A DNA stretch of 64,000 nt from Catalinimonas niigatensis (lineage in GTDB: Bacteria; Bacteroidota; Bacteroidia; Cytophagales; Cyclobacteriaceae): the NCBI RefSeq assembly GCF_030506285.1, contig NZ_CP119422.1, forward strand, positions 2,418,001 through 2,482,000, read 5' to 3'. A program made the translations under genes and the position numbers. Positions 1-8,593 of this stretch are shown here, one piece after another; positions within the stretch are counted from its first letter, which is position 1; the number at the start of each line of letters is the position of its first letter. Under the pieces are notes generated by a model. The model ran no database searches. It worked only from the letters and a program-made list of their open reading frames with translations, and had not been told where the DNA came from.

Positions 1-81
1 TACAAATGAATGTTTTCATACTATAGATGAAGTTCCTATGGTAAAATTAGCTTGTAAGAGTATGCAGAAAGAAAGAAGAAT

Positions 82-114
82 GCGGAAGCAGAGGGGATAC
101 CCCTCTTTTTCCGC
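82..114 (-). terminator. Hairpin, probable terminator of the FAD oxidoreductase gene
   Basis: An inverted repeat (AGAGGGG / CCCCTCT around ATA, with outer GCGGAA / TTCCGC) lies just past the stop codon of the leftward FAD oxidoreductase gene. There is no long U-run on either strand, so it may work as a simple 3' end stabiliser. The hairpin is seen directly; the terminator role is inferred. Confidence 0.45.
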
Positions 115-126
115 TATAGCTTATAC

Positions 127-1566
127 TTACTTATGAGACATAGGTTTGATGTTAGTATTTAATCGGAAGAAATTCTCGGGATCATATCTGGTTTTGATTG
201 CTACCAGTTTCTCGTAATTTTCTCCAAAAGAGTCTTTTAACATATCTGAGGGACCGACCAAATCAGCATTGAAGTTGAAGTACACTTTTCCTTTGGAATA
301 CTTTTGCATCTCATTGAAAAAATTACGTGTCCACTCAATGTTTTTTTCATTATCCAGAGCGTCAGTCCACATGGTGTCTATACTCAACAAAAACCTCGCT
401 GAACGATCTCCAAAAGCAGTAACATCAGTTGGCACATCACTGATAGCTCCCTGTAGATTTCGTATGGACAAGAGCGTTTCAGGTGCAGGTAGCCCATTAG
501 CTTTACTGATGATTATATCTTGTACTTCTTTGCTTAGGTCATCCAGGTAAATGCTTTTCCAGTAACCATAGAATGTTTGCTTTTGTAAAAATGGATCAAA
601 CATCTGCTGCACACCTACATAGGGATAAATGTTGCTGAGATCAAGCACCGGCTTAGTGATCTCTCTTAAAGGCTTCATGATCTTTTGTCCCTCCTCCGGA
701 GCCCCTGAGTACATTCCGGCAATAACTGTTACCCCTTTGCCATGCAGTTCTTCAGGGAAGTTAGGATGATCAGGAATGGCCCAATGGATACAATCTGTCG
801 TAACTTCATCAGGTACGGTGCGGGTATACTCAACCCAGAAACGCATCACTTTTTCTGCATCCTCACGGGGGTACATGCAGGCAGTGAAAAACACTTTCGG
901 CCCTAAATCCATCAGCTTAAATTCAAAGCAGGTAACCACGCCAAAATTGCCTCCACCACCACGCACTGCCCAGAAGAGGTCCTCATGTTCAGATTTACTG
1001 GCATGAACGAGTTCTCCGGTAGCCAGGACTATATCAGCTCCGATGAGGTTGTCAATGCTCATGCCTACCTTTCTTCGCATCCAGCTTAAGCCCCCTCCCA
1101 GGGTAAGACCGGCTACTCCGGTATCAGAAACTACACCACCGGGGCAAGCCAGTCCGAAAGCCTGGGTTTCATGATCCACATCCTGCCAGGTAGCGCCACC
1201 CTGTACTTTAGCAGTTTTTTGCTTTGGATCAACCCACACGCTTTTCATGGCGGAGAGATCTACTACCAGCGCATTATCGCCAACGGCATTTCCTGCTACA
1301 TTATGCGCACCGCCTCTGATGGCCAGTTGGAGTTTATTTTCACGAGCAAAATTAACCGCTTGTATTACGTCAGCAACACCTGAACAACGGGTGATGATCG
1401 CGGGTTTTTTATCAATCATTTTGTTCCATACCAGGCGGGCAGAATCGTAATGCTCATCATCATCCAGTATTAGTTTACCTTTAAAAGATTCTTTTAAGGT
1501 ATCTAGTGCGGTTTGAGGGAGTAATTCTCCGGCCTGGTTACGAATTTCATGTAGTGTGGTTTTCAT
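127..1566 (-). CDS. FAD-dependent oxidoreductase with berberine-bridge (BBE) C-terminus
   Basis: This is a PCMH-type FAD-binding oxidase of the berberine-bridge/GOOX group, which oxidises sugars, alcohols or secondary metabolites using covalently bound FAD. The RGGAHN motif carries the histidine (about residue 88) and a later ACPGG segment carries a cysteine (about 141), the two positions used for bicovalent FAD in this family. The C-terminal KTRYDPENFFRLN segment is the BBE signature. The start was placed at the ATG that gives MKTTLHEIRN; an in-frame ATG 48 bases upstream would add a short tail of no recognisable function. No signal peptide is visible, so it is probably cytoplasmic. The AraC gene upstream reads in the same direction and a shared operator-like repeat lies between them. 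The substrate is unknown. Confidence 0.88.
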   Translation of the reverse strand: MKTTLHEIRNQAGELLPQTALDTLKESFKGKLILDDDEHYDSARLVWNKMIDKKPAIITRCSGVADVIQAVNFARENKLQLAIRGGAHNVAGNAVGDNALVVDLSAMKSVWVDPKQKTAKVQGGATWQDVDHETQAFGLACPGGVVSDTGVAGLTLGGGLSWMRRKVGMSIDNLIGADIVLATGELVHASKSEHEDLFWAVRGGGGNFGVVTCFEFKLMDLGPKVFFTACMYPREDAEKVMRFWVEYTRTVPDEVTTDCIHWAIPDHPNFPEELHGKGVTVIAGMYSGAPEEGQKIMKPLREITKPVLDLSNIYPYVGVQQMFDPFLQKQTFYGYWKSIYLDDLSKEVQDIIISKANGLPAPETLLSIRNLQGAISDVPTDVTAFGDRSARFLLSIDTMWTDALDNEKNIEWTRNFFNEMQKYSKGKVYFNFNADLVGPSDMLKDSFGENYEKLVAIKTRYDPENFFRLNTNIKPMSHK

Positions 1567-1808
1567 GGTTGAGGTAAGGTTAATAAGCATGTATTTAGTT
1601 TTCAGCGCATACATGGTTTAATGTTTAGCACAACTTAGCAGTGCAGACACTTTTATATTTCCCGTAAATATCAGATAGATGAATCTGACAATAAGTCGTT
1701 TCTTCGCCAATAAAAGTGGAGCGCTAGTCGAATAAATTTTTCTTCTGGAAGGCAATAGGTTTGTTTACCTTCCTTATAAAACTATAACTTAATCAGGCAT
1801 GCTGATAA

Positions 1809-1848
1809 CACAAATGATTCAAATGTATGTAAACTTGATTCATATGCA
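1809..1848. promoter_or_regulatory. Operator-like direct repeat upstream of the FAD oxidoreductase
   Basis: Two TGATTCA half-sites start at 1815 and 1836, 21 bp apart (two helical turns). The block ACAAATGATTCA ... GTAAA ... TGATTCATATGCA recurs at 3169-3208 upstream of the AraC gene with the same 21-bp spacing. Two direct half-sites on one face of the helix is the usual layout for AraC-family binding. Assignment to the neighbouring regulator is inference. Confidence 0.55.
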
Positions 1849-1853
1849 TCTGA

Positions 1854-2966
1854 TTATGCCGTTTGTAATTCTGAAGGGACATATCCATACTGTTCATGAA
1901 AAATCTTGCTGAAATAAGATGGACTGGAAAACCCTACTTCAAAAGATACTTCAGATATATTCCATTTCTTGGACCTGAGAAGGTGCCAGGCTTTATTCAT
2001 CCTAAAATCTTTGATAAAAACCTGAGGTGATTTTCCTGTAAGTGCCATTACTTTACGATAGAACTGAGGCCGGCTTAAGCCTATCAGGTAAGAAAGCTTA
2101 GCAACACTCAGTGAATCTGCGCGAAGGTTCTGCTCTATGATTGTAAAAAGACTGTCAATAAAAACAACTTCAGGACCAGTTAGTACTCTGGCGGAAGCAA
2201 GGGTAGATGGATATAATGATGCCTCTGTTTCCATCTGTAACAATTCTTTGAGCTGGGCCGTCATGATAATCTGATTTGGTTGAGTGATCATACATAGCCT
2301 ATTGGCCTGCCTGATAGCAGCTTCAAAAAAGCCATCGTTTTCTGTCAATGGCTGGCCATTATTCAAAGCAATTCTGTAGTCGATCTTCCACTCACTACTT
2401 TCTTCATGCTTTTTTCGCAGCCGTTCTATAGCTTCGCGTATGTTTTTAGCACATCTGATGGCATTGATGGGTGAATCAAATACCCCCACAATCTTTTCTT
2501 CATTCGTATATTCAACAAATCTCCCATTGAATTTGGCAATAGCGTCTACCACCAGGTTTTTAGGTTTGATAGGAACCAGATAGTATTTATTCTCAGTAGC
2601 ATCAGTTCTTCTTATGTCAGTGAGCAGGATGGTACGATTGGCAGGGTCAGTTTTACCTTCCAAGGTGAGCATCATATGCTGGTCTACCGGAGCTTCTTCA
2701 CCTAAAAAAAGTTTAAGGTAAACAGGTTCTACCTCTTGTATATTACAAGGCGTGTTGCCGTGGGTTGACCAATGGCAGGTTTTTACGGCTTCCGGACTGG
2801 GTCCTTCAATCAGACAAAATACCGTAGAGGCTTCTTCATTGAACCAATATTGATGGAAGCGTACGCTGAATTCTTCCTGCTTTGCCAAGTCGGCCTGGTG
2901 GGCAAGCCTTATGTCTTCTTCCGTAGGATTGCCCTCAAGTTTGTGAAAATCAATATAAATAGGCAT
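1854..2966 (-). CDS. AraC-family regulator with DUF4242-like and degenerate cyclase-like domains
   Basis: This is a transcription factor of 370 residues in three parts. Residues 1-90 resemble DUF4242 (SCO4226-type nickel-binding fold), starting MPIYIDFHKL and keeping several histidines and a cysteine. Residues about 130-250 resemble a class III nucleotide cyclase core (segments VGVFDSPINAIRCAKNIREA and RIALNNGQPLTENDG), but the metal-binding aspartates and the usual GD motif are not evident, so catalysis is unlikely. The last ~100 residues form a canonical double helix-turn-helix AraC domain (VAKLSYLIGLSRPQFYRKV; ISEVSFEVGFSSPSYFSKIF). No membrane segment is visible, so it is a cytosolic one-component sensor. 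Matching operator-like repeats lie upstream of this gene and of the FAD oxidoreductase, which suggests autoregulation and control of that enzyme. Confidence 0.85.
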   Translation of the reverse strand: MPIYIDFHKLEGNPTEEDIRLAHQADLAKQEEFSVRFHQYWFNEEASTVFCLIEGPSPEAVKTCHWSTHGNTPCNIQEVEPVYLKLFLGEEAPVDQHMMLTLEGKTDPANRTILLTDIRRTDATENKYYLVPIKPKNLVVDAIAKFNGRFVEYTNEEKIVGVFDSPINAIRCAKNIREAIERLRKKHEESSEWKIDYRIALNNGQPLTENDGFFEAAIRQANRLCMITQPNQIIMTAQLKELLQMETEASLYPSTLASARVLTGPEVVFIDSLFTIIEQNLRADSLSVAKLSYLIGLSRPQFYRKVMALTGKSPQVFIKDFRMNKAWHLLRSKKWNISEVSFEVGFSSPSYFSKIFHEQYGYVPSELQTA

Positions 2967-3168
2967 GGCTGGTTGGATTAATTTGTATTGATCACAAAAG
3001 AAGAAACTATATTCAGAACCTTCTATAAGATGAAAGCTAAGCTCATTATATTCTCATGAGTAGAAATATGCTAAAATTAATAAGACGTATAGATGTTTAC
3101 CTTCTTATCACAAGAATATATGGACTGGATCTAATTTAAAGTTAATGAGTAAATCCCATATATGCTAT

Positions 3169-3208
3169 AACAAATGATTCATTGACTGGTAAATATGATT
3201 CATATGCA
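3169..3208. promoter_or_regulatory. Operator-like direct repeat between AraC gene and nucleoside hydrolase
   Basis: TGATTCA half-sites start at 3175 and 3196 (21-bp spacing) inside a block closely matching the one at 1809-1848. It lies in the 392-bp divergent region between the leftward AraC gene and the rightward nucleoside hydrolase, so it could serve either promoter. I see no other clear element in this intergenic region. Confidence 0.55.
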
Positions 3209-3358
3209 CCTAGACTCTTAGCCTATCGTATGACAGTATGAATCTCCGTGGAGTGAGGACGAACAGCAAAACTCTTCTGAAGATACACACTAATTTGTTC
3301 TCTTTTTTATGAGAAAAGACTTTTTCATTTAATTTCAGGGCATCAAAACCTGAAATAC

Positions 3359-4360
3359 ATGAAACTATTACCTTATCTCTTCTTTGTCTTTTACTCCTTT
3401 CTTTCATTGGCTCAGCCGACCAAGATTATTTTTGATACCGACATGGAATCGGATGTAGACGATATAGGCGCACTGGCCATGCTACACGGACTGGCCGATG
3501 CCGGAGCTGCGGAAATACTGGCTACAATGGTCTGTAGCCTCAACCCCTGGTCGGTGCCTACGGTAGATGCTGTCAATACCTATTGTGGTAGACCAGATAT
3601 TCCCATCGGAGCTGTCAAAACCCTGGGCGTATACCGGAATTCTAATTATGCCAAAATCATCTCCGAAGAATTCCCTCAGGATAGTGGTTTGGGAGAAGCA
3701 GCAGAGGATGCGATCAAAGTCTATCGTCAGTTGCTGGCAGCAGAAGAAGACAGTAGCGTAGTGATTGTCACCGTAGGTTATCTTACTAACCTTGCTTACC
3801 TGCTCAGCAGCTACCCCGATGAGATCAGTGAATTGTCAGGCAGCGAACTGGTACGTAAAAAGGTGAAGCGACTGGTATGTATGGGTGATCGTTATCCCTT
3901 TCAGCAGGACATCGGGAAATGGGGCAACTTCAGACCCGATCCGGGGGCGGTGGTGTATGTCTCCCGCGACTGGCCCACAGACATTATCTACACCGGAGGA
4001 GGTGATTTTGCCAATCTGATTCCCAGTGGAGAGAAGACTTTTGACTTTCCTCCCGCTTCCAACCCTATTTCCCGTGCCTATGCTGTCTTCCTGAAAAGCT
4101 GGAACAGAAACTATCACCACAGCGCCGATCTGATTGCCGTTTATGTAGCCGTAAAAGGCTGGGAAGAATATTTTGAACTGCATTCACAGGGCTACAACCA
4201 TATTTTTGAAGATGCAACGCATATGTGGAGGCTACAGCCCAATGATCCCCGCCATCATTACATAGATAATTTGCTGGAAGGTGTTAACCCTGAAGATGTG
4301 ACTGAAGTATTTGACGAACTCATGGTTACACCCATCCGCGCAAAGATGACTAAGGAGTAG
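3359..4360 (+). CDS. Exported nucleoside hydrolase-family protein (IunH-like)
   Basis: Inosine/uridine-preferring nucleoside hydrolase family, which cleaves the N-glycosidic bond of nucleosides to release base and ribose. After a signal peptide ending about SLAQ, the protein begins with the calcium-binding signature FDTDMESDVDDIGAL, which holds the clustered aspartates that bind the metal and ribose. Length (333 aa) fits the family. Export points to periplasmic nucleoside salvage, although Bacteroidota homologues often have untested substrates. The stop codon directly abuts the inverted repeat of the small element that follows. Confidence 0.85.
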   Translation: MKLLPYLFFVFYSFLSLAQPTKIIFDTDMESDVDDIGALAMLHGLADAGAAEILATMVCSLNPWSVPTVDAVNTYCGRPDIPIGAVKTLGVYRNSNYAKIISEEFPQDSGLGEAAEDAIKVYRQLLAAEEDSSVVIVTVGYLTNLAYLLSSYPDEISELSGSELVRKKVKRLVCMGDRYPFQQDIGKWGNFRPDPGAVVYVSRDWPTDIIYTGGGDFANLIPSGEKTFDFPPASNPISRAYAVFLKSWNRNYHHSADLIAVYVAVKGWEEYFELHSQGYNHIFEDATHMWRLQPNDPRHHYIDNLLEGVNPEDVTEVFDELMVTPIRAKMTKE

Positions 4361-4426
4361 GAAGACGGAAGACCGGAGACCGAAGACGGGAGTGTGAAGC
4401 ATTCAATAATATTTGATGAAAGGAAT

Positions 4427-4780
4427 ATGAGTTTTAAGTTTGAGAAACTGATTGTCTGGCAGAAAGCCATGGAATTGGGAGAGGATGTGCATAAGTAGAC
4501 TTACAGTTTTCCAAAGGAAGAGTTATACAACCTTAACGCACAAATCAGAAGGGCAGGAGATTCTATAGCTTTAAATGTGGCAGAGGGTTCCATTGGTCAG
4601 TCTCATCCTGAATTTAAAAAGTTTGTCGGATATGCCATTCGCTCATTGGCTGAAGTAGTCACCTGTCTGCACAAAGCCAAAATGCGTAAATACATTTCTG
4701 AAGAACAATTTACTATACATTATGATTTTGCATTTAATTTAATGAATATGCTGGTCGCACTGAAAGAGAAAATTAGATAG
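4427..4780 (+). pseudogene. Four-helix-bundle (S23/IVP-type) protein gene with an in-frame TAG
   Basis: Reading from ATG 4427 gives MSFKFEKLIVWQKAMELGED, then TAG at 4496-4498, then an intact family body in the same frame: YSFPKEELYNLNAQIRRAGD, followed by the hallmark ALNVAEGS segment and two further helices to the stop at 4780. This matches the four-helix-bundle family first known as the 23S rRNA intervening-sequence protein (TIGR02436), which is normally about 118 residues. Only one codon is spoiled, so this looks like a recent nonsense mutation; suppression or a sequencing error cannot be excluded. The gene lies inside the inverted-repeat element. Confidence 0.78.
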
Positions 4781-4826
4781 AAGACCGAAGCAAACTACGG
4801 TCTTCGGACTTCGGTCTTCCGACTTT
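4779..4826 (+). terminator. Hairpin at the right end of the four-helix-bundle element
   Basis: AGAAGACCGAAG pairs with CTTCGGTCTTCC further right, enclosing CAAACTACGGTCTTCGGA. The stem starts at the stop codon of the broken gene and overlaps the right inverted repeat. It may end transcripts from the left before the EEP gene, but the T-run is short (TTT). Confidence 0.35.
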
Positions 4827-4839
4827 AACCCCCAACGCT

Positions 4840-5928
4840 ATGGAAATCAAAGTGGCCTTTTGGAACCTGCAAAACTTATTTGATGCCAAGCTTTCCCCTA
4901 TTGCTGCCGACCTGGGCTTTACCGCCGAAGATGGCTGGACAGAGGCGGTAGTGGAAGCCAAGATAAACAATCTGGCTCAGGTGATCCGCCTGATGCATGA
5001 GGGCAGCATGCCTGACCTTCTGGGCGTTTGCGAGGTAGAAAACAAACCGCTGATGGAAAGGCTGATCGCCAAACTGGATGCGGATCGCTACGCAGTGGCG
5101 CATGTGGAAAGTCCCGACATCCGCGGCATTGACGTTTCTCTGATGTATAACAAACAACTGTTTCATCTGCATCCTGAGCTTCCACCCCGTGCCATCAAAG
5201 TCACTAACCGCTATCCTACCCGCGATATTTTTGAAGTACCCTTACTCCTTAATGACTCAGATACGGAACTGATCGTCTACGTCAACCATTGGCCTTCGCG
5301 TAGCCTGGGCAGGTATGAAAGCGAACCTCTGCGCATTACAGTAGCCAACCACCTGGGGCAGTTGATTGACGAAAAACTGAAGGTAGATCGTCTGGCTTAC
5401 CTGGCGATGCCCGACACTGACGAAACTTTGCAAATCCTGAACCGCTACTGGGATCGTAATGTGCTGGTGATGGGTGATTTTAACGATGAGCCTTTTGACC
5501 GCAGCATACTGGATTACCTCAAAGCCAGCAGTGGCACCGACAATCTGGAGGAAATCATCAAAGCAGATCGTTATGCCGCCAATGAGCGGGAAAATACACC
5601 TATGCCACGTACTTATTTTGAAGATCAGGCTTATCTTTTCAACTGCATGTGGCCCTTTCTGGCACAGCCCGATACCGGCACCCTGCACTACAGTGGCTCA
5701 ACCAATACTATGAACCTGCTGGATCAGTTTATGACCTCCCGGGGCCTTTACTACGGCCTACAGGGGCTGAAGTTTGACTGTGGTTCTGTAGAAATCTTCC
5801 GCCCTGACATCATGAGCAGTGCGCAGAAGAAACGCCCTGTTCGCTTTGAGTTTAGCAAAAACGGCGCAAAGCCTCCCCGGGGATATAGCGATCACTTTCC
5901 TATCACCGGTCGGATTGAAGTTCTGTGA
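4840..5928 (+). CDS. Endonuclease/exonuclease/phosphatase (EEP) family protein
   Basis: This is a DNase I/AP-endonuclease-like phosphohydrolase. The family motifs appear in order: WNLQNLFD near the N-terminus (metal/phosphate Asn), GVCEVEN (metal-binding Glu), YVNHWPSR (His), VMGDFNDEP (Asp/Asn) and YSDHFPI at the C-terminus (catalytic Asp-His). At 362 residues it is a single-domain enzyme. No signal peptide is evident from MEIKVAFWNL, so it is probably cytoplasmic unless the start is wrong. The substrate could be nucleic acid or a phospho-small molecule. The preceding nucleoside hydrolase gene may once have been directly adjacent, before the small element. Confidence 0.85.
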   Translation: MEIKVAFWNLQNLFDAKLSPIAADLGFTAEDGWTEAVVEAKINNLAQVIRLMHEGSMPDLLGVCEVENKPLMERLIAKLDADRYAVAHVESPDIRGIDVSLMYNKQLFHLHPELPPRAIKVTNRYPTRDIFEVPLLLNDSDTELIVYVNHWPSRSLGRYESEPLRITVANHLGQLIDEKLKVDRLAYLAMPDTDETLQILNRYWDRNVLVMGDFNDEPFDRSILDYLKASSGTDNLEEIIKADRYAANERENTPMPRTYFEDQAYLFNCMWPFLAQPDTGTLHYSGSTNTMNLLDQFMTSRGLYYGLQGLKFDCGSVEIFRPDIMSSAQKKRPVRFEFSKNGAKPPRGYSDHFPITGRIEVL

Positions 5929-6143
5929 CAAGAGAGCTTCACAATTCAGCCTGCTGACGAAAGCTTATGAATTGTCTGGAAATTTGTTGCGATCTCATGT
6001 CCTTTCATTTATCTAAAATTCCTGTTGTGATTTCGTGATTAACCTTCAAAATTATATAGTTATCTTAAGGATACGTCCAGCATGCAGTTGGTTCAGGTGT
6101 TTGAATTTATTGATCAAAAAGAAACTTAAAAATATAATTGCCT

Positions 6144-7079
6144 ATGAAAGTGATTGATGAATACAAAAGCACCAGACAACAACTTTTTGATGCCGAGGGT
6201 ATTCAGCCTCAATCCATTATGGTTGCGACGAATGGCCCGATAAAAAATGTTCATTACCTAAAGCTAGGCAAAGGTGAACCTTTAATACTGATTCATGGAG
6301 GAGGCAGCCACTCCAGTGAATGGATCAATATCTTAAAACCGCTGTCAGAGTATTTCCAACTCTATGTAGTGGACAGGCCAGGTTGTGGATTGAGTGATAC
6401 AATCAGTTATCATGGCCTTGATTTCCGAAAAAGTGTAGTAGATTTTGTTCGTTCATTTCTGGAAGCTGTCGGACTGGAACGTGCTATGTTTCTGGGTCAG
6501 TCCATGGGAGGATATTTTAGTATTTGTTTTGCGTTGCAATATCCGGGAAGAGTTAAAAAACTCGCACTGATAGGAGCCCCTGCCGGCATGAATCACTGGA
6601 TACCCATGCCTTTAAGGTTATTAGGTTTGAAAGGCGTTAACAGTTTGCTCATGCATACGGTAGCCAAACCTAGTATTAAAAATGTTGCAAACCTCCATCG
6701 GCAAATTCTGGTAGCTGATGTGACTAAACTGTCTGATACATATCTCCGGCATACTTACTATCATCAATGTATATCGGCCAATGCACACTCTTTTCTTAGC
6801 TTGCTGGAAAATGTACTGACGATCAAAGGATGGAGAAAAGCTTTATACATTGGTGATCAACTAGATAGGTTGAAGATGCCGGTTGGATTTATCTGGGGAA
6901 ATCAGGATGCTTTTGAAAAGCCCAAGACTGGTTTGAAAAAAGCGGCTGCCATACAAGACTATACTTTTAAAGTAGTACAGAATGCAGGACACTGCCCCTG
7001 GCTGGATCAGCCTGAAATCTGTACCCAACACATTATAACAATGTTTAATCAAAAGGAAAATGGAAGAATTATCTCTTGA
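6144..7079 (+). CDS. Alpha/beta hydrolase
   Basis: A classic alpha/beta-hydrolase fold. LILIHGGGSHS gives the oxyanion-hole region, FLGQSMGGYF the nucleophile elbow (Ser about 120), WGNQDAF a likely acid position and NAGHCPWLDQPE the catalytic His region. There is no signal peptide, so the protein is cytoplasmic. The ATG at 6144 (MKVIDEYKST) was preferred over a TTG two codons earlier. The family includes esterases, dehalogenases and C-C bond hydrolases; the sequence alone does not decide the substrate. It is a single-gene unit with over 180 bases free on both sides. Confidence 0.85.
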   Translation: MKVIDEYKSTRQQLFDAEGIQPQSIMVATNGPIKNVHYLKLGKGEPLILIHGGGSHSSEWINILKPLSEYFQLYVVDRPGCGLSDTISYHGLDFRKSVVDFVRSFLEAVGLERAMFLGQSMGGYFSICFALQYPGRVKKLALIGAPAGMNHWIPMPLRLLGLKGVNSLLMHTVAKPSIKNVANLHRQILVADVTKLSDTYLRHTYYHQCISANAHSFLSLLENVLTIKGWRKALYIGDQLDRLKMPVGFIWGNQDAFEKPKTGLKKAAAIQDYTFKVVQNAGHCPWLDQPEICTQHIITMFNQKENGRIIS

Positions 7080-7265
7080 AGTATCGGTCAGTTTTCCTAA
7101 TCCTGATCGTTAGTGAACCGGGGCCCGTTCGCTATAGAACAGATTATTCCTTAAAAAAACAACCATACACTGACCTGTCAAGCAAGCTAGTGTATGGCTC
7201 TACCGGATCTGGCTTTTTATCTCATAGGTATATGAAAGCCTACAAAGCCCTAGAAAAGGTATTGT

Positions 7266-8297
7266 TTACGAAAGTTCCGCCGATTGTGCCCAGATATTGA
7301 TTTCTCCTTCTTTGGCATAACGGTCAATTTTAGCCAGTTCATCCTCCGTAAACTCCAGATGATCAATAGCCTTTACACAATCTACTACCTGTGACGGGCG
7401 ACTGGCGCCAATCAGGGCAGTAGTGATGCGCTGCTTTCTCAGCACCCAGGCAATGGCCATCTGTGCCAATGACTGTCCACGCTGCTGGGCAATGGAATTG
7501 AGTTCCCGTATGTTATTGAGGTTTTCCTCGTTAAGGAAATCAGTATGAAGTGATTTATCCTGCTTGGCCCGGCTATGCTCAGGAACGCCATTGAGGTATT
7601 TATCGGTCAGCATACCCTGAGCCAACGGTGAAAAGACAATGGAACCTATGCCCAGTTCTTCCAACGTATCTATCAGCCCATCTTTTTCAATCCAGCGGTT
7701 GAGCATGGAGTAAGATGGCTGGTGGATAAGGCAAGGCGTGCCCAGTTCTTTCAGGGTCGCCGCTGCTTCCCGGGTACGTTGCGCGTTGTAAGAGGATATC
7801 CCTACATACAGTGCCCGTCCTGACTTCACGATGTGGTCCAGCGCCATCATGGTTTCTTCCAGCGGTGTGTTGGGATCAAAACGGTGGGAGTAAAAGATAT
7901 CTACATAATCCAGTCCCATGCGTTTCAGGCTTTGATCGCAACTGGCAATGAGGTATTTGCGGCTGCCCCACTCACCATACGGCCCCGGCCACATATCATA
8001 ACCTGCTTTGGAAGAGATAATCAGTTCGTCGCGATAGCCGGCAAAATCTTCCCGCAAGATACGGCCAAAAGCAAGCTCGGCACTGCCGGCCGGTGGGCCA
8101 TAATTGTTGGCAAGGTCAAAATGAGTGATACCCAGATCAAAAGCCTGCCTACAGATCGCCTGTTTGTTGCTGTGGGGAAAATCATTACCGAAGTTATGCC
8201 ATAAACCAAGAGAGATAAGCGGTAGCTTTAATCCGCTTTTTCCGCAAGGGTTGTATTTCATTTTTTCGTAGCGCTGTGGTGCTGGTGTCCAGGACAT
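7266..8297 (-). CDS. Aldo/keto reductase (YghZ/glyceraldehyde-3-phosphate reductase type)
   Basis: An NADPH-dependent aldo/keto reductase of 343 aa. The catalytic tetrad can be read: Asp in THFDLANNYG with the Tyr just after, Lys in IISSKAGYDMW, and His in IFYSHRFDP. The N-terminus (YNPCGKSGLKLPLISLGLWH) and the NNYGPP..SAE segment match the YghZ group, which reduces glyceraldehyde 3-phosphate and methylglyoxal. It is transcribed alone toward the left and probably detoxifies aldehydes in the cytosol. Confidence 0.9.
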   Translation of the reverse strand: MSWTPAPQRYEKMKYNPCGKSGLKLPLISLGLWHNFGNDFPHSNKQAICRQAFDLGITHFDLANNYGPPAGSAELAFGRILREDFAGYRDELIISSKAGYDMWPGPYGEWGSRKYLIASCDQSLKRMGLDYVDIFYSHRFDPNTPLEETMMALDHIVKSGRALYVGISSYNAQRTREAAATLKELGTPCLIHQPSYSMLNRWIEKDGLIDTLEELGIGSIVFSPLAQGMLTDKYLNGVPEHSRAKQDKSLHTDFLNEENLNNIRELNSIAQQRGQSLAQMAIAWVLRKQRITTALIGASRPSQVVDCVKAIDHLEFTEDELAKIDRYAKEGEINIWAQSAELS

Positions 8298-8593
8298 GTG
8301 CGTAATAGGTTTTAAGTTAAAAAATTGTATCCATCAAAATAGGTAGGTTTTTGTATTGAATCAAAGCAATCCGCCTATTAATAGAATGAATCAGGTAAGC
8401 CTCAGGACATATGCGTTGAATTTATAAGAAAATTCAATCAACAGGCTTTCTATAAGTTAGCATTTGCTTTACCCCAACGCAACCTTTCTTCATAGTAGTC
8501 TTGTACAGTCTATATCATTCCTATACATTTTTTTACAAACTACATCTCGGCAAAAGCTAAACAGATGATACCCTTATAACCACCATTAATACC

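Larger units (their letters stand above)
4361..4826. mobile_element. Small element with ~29-bp inverted ends carrying a four-helix-bundle gene
   Basis: The left end (4361-4389, GAAGACGGAAGACCGGAGAC...) and the reverse complement of the right end (4798-4826) match at 24 of 29 bases. The element fills the whole gap between the nucleoside hydrolase stop codon and a point 13 bases before the EEP gene start. Its only coding content is the broken S23/IVP-type gene. Four-helix-bundle genes flanked by purine-rich GAAGTCGGAAG-like repeats are a recurrent pattern in Bacteroidota (from memory, not searched). Mobility is inferred. Confidence 0.6.

Noticed and set aside
1567-1614. Upstream ATG of the FAD oxidoreductase giving 16 extra residues.
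   Set aside because: The extension (MYALKTKYMLINLTST) is neither a convincing signal peptide nor part of the family fold; the internal ATG fits better, though it cannot be excluded.
7076-7300. A 74-codon frame after the alpha/beta hydrolase, overlapping its stop.
   Set aside because: No recognisable features and it runs into the 3' end of the aldo/keto reductase gene.
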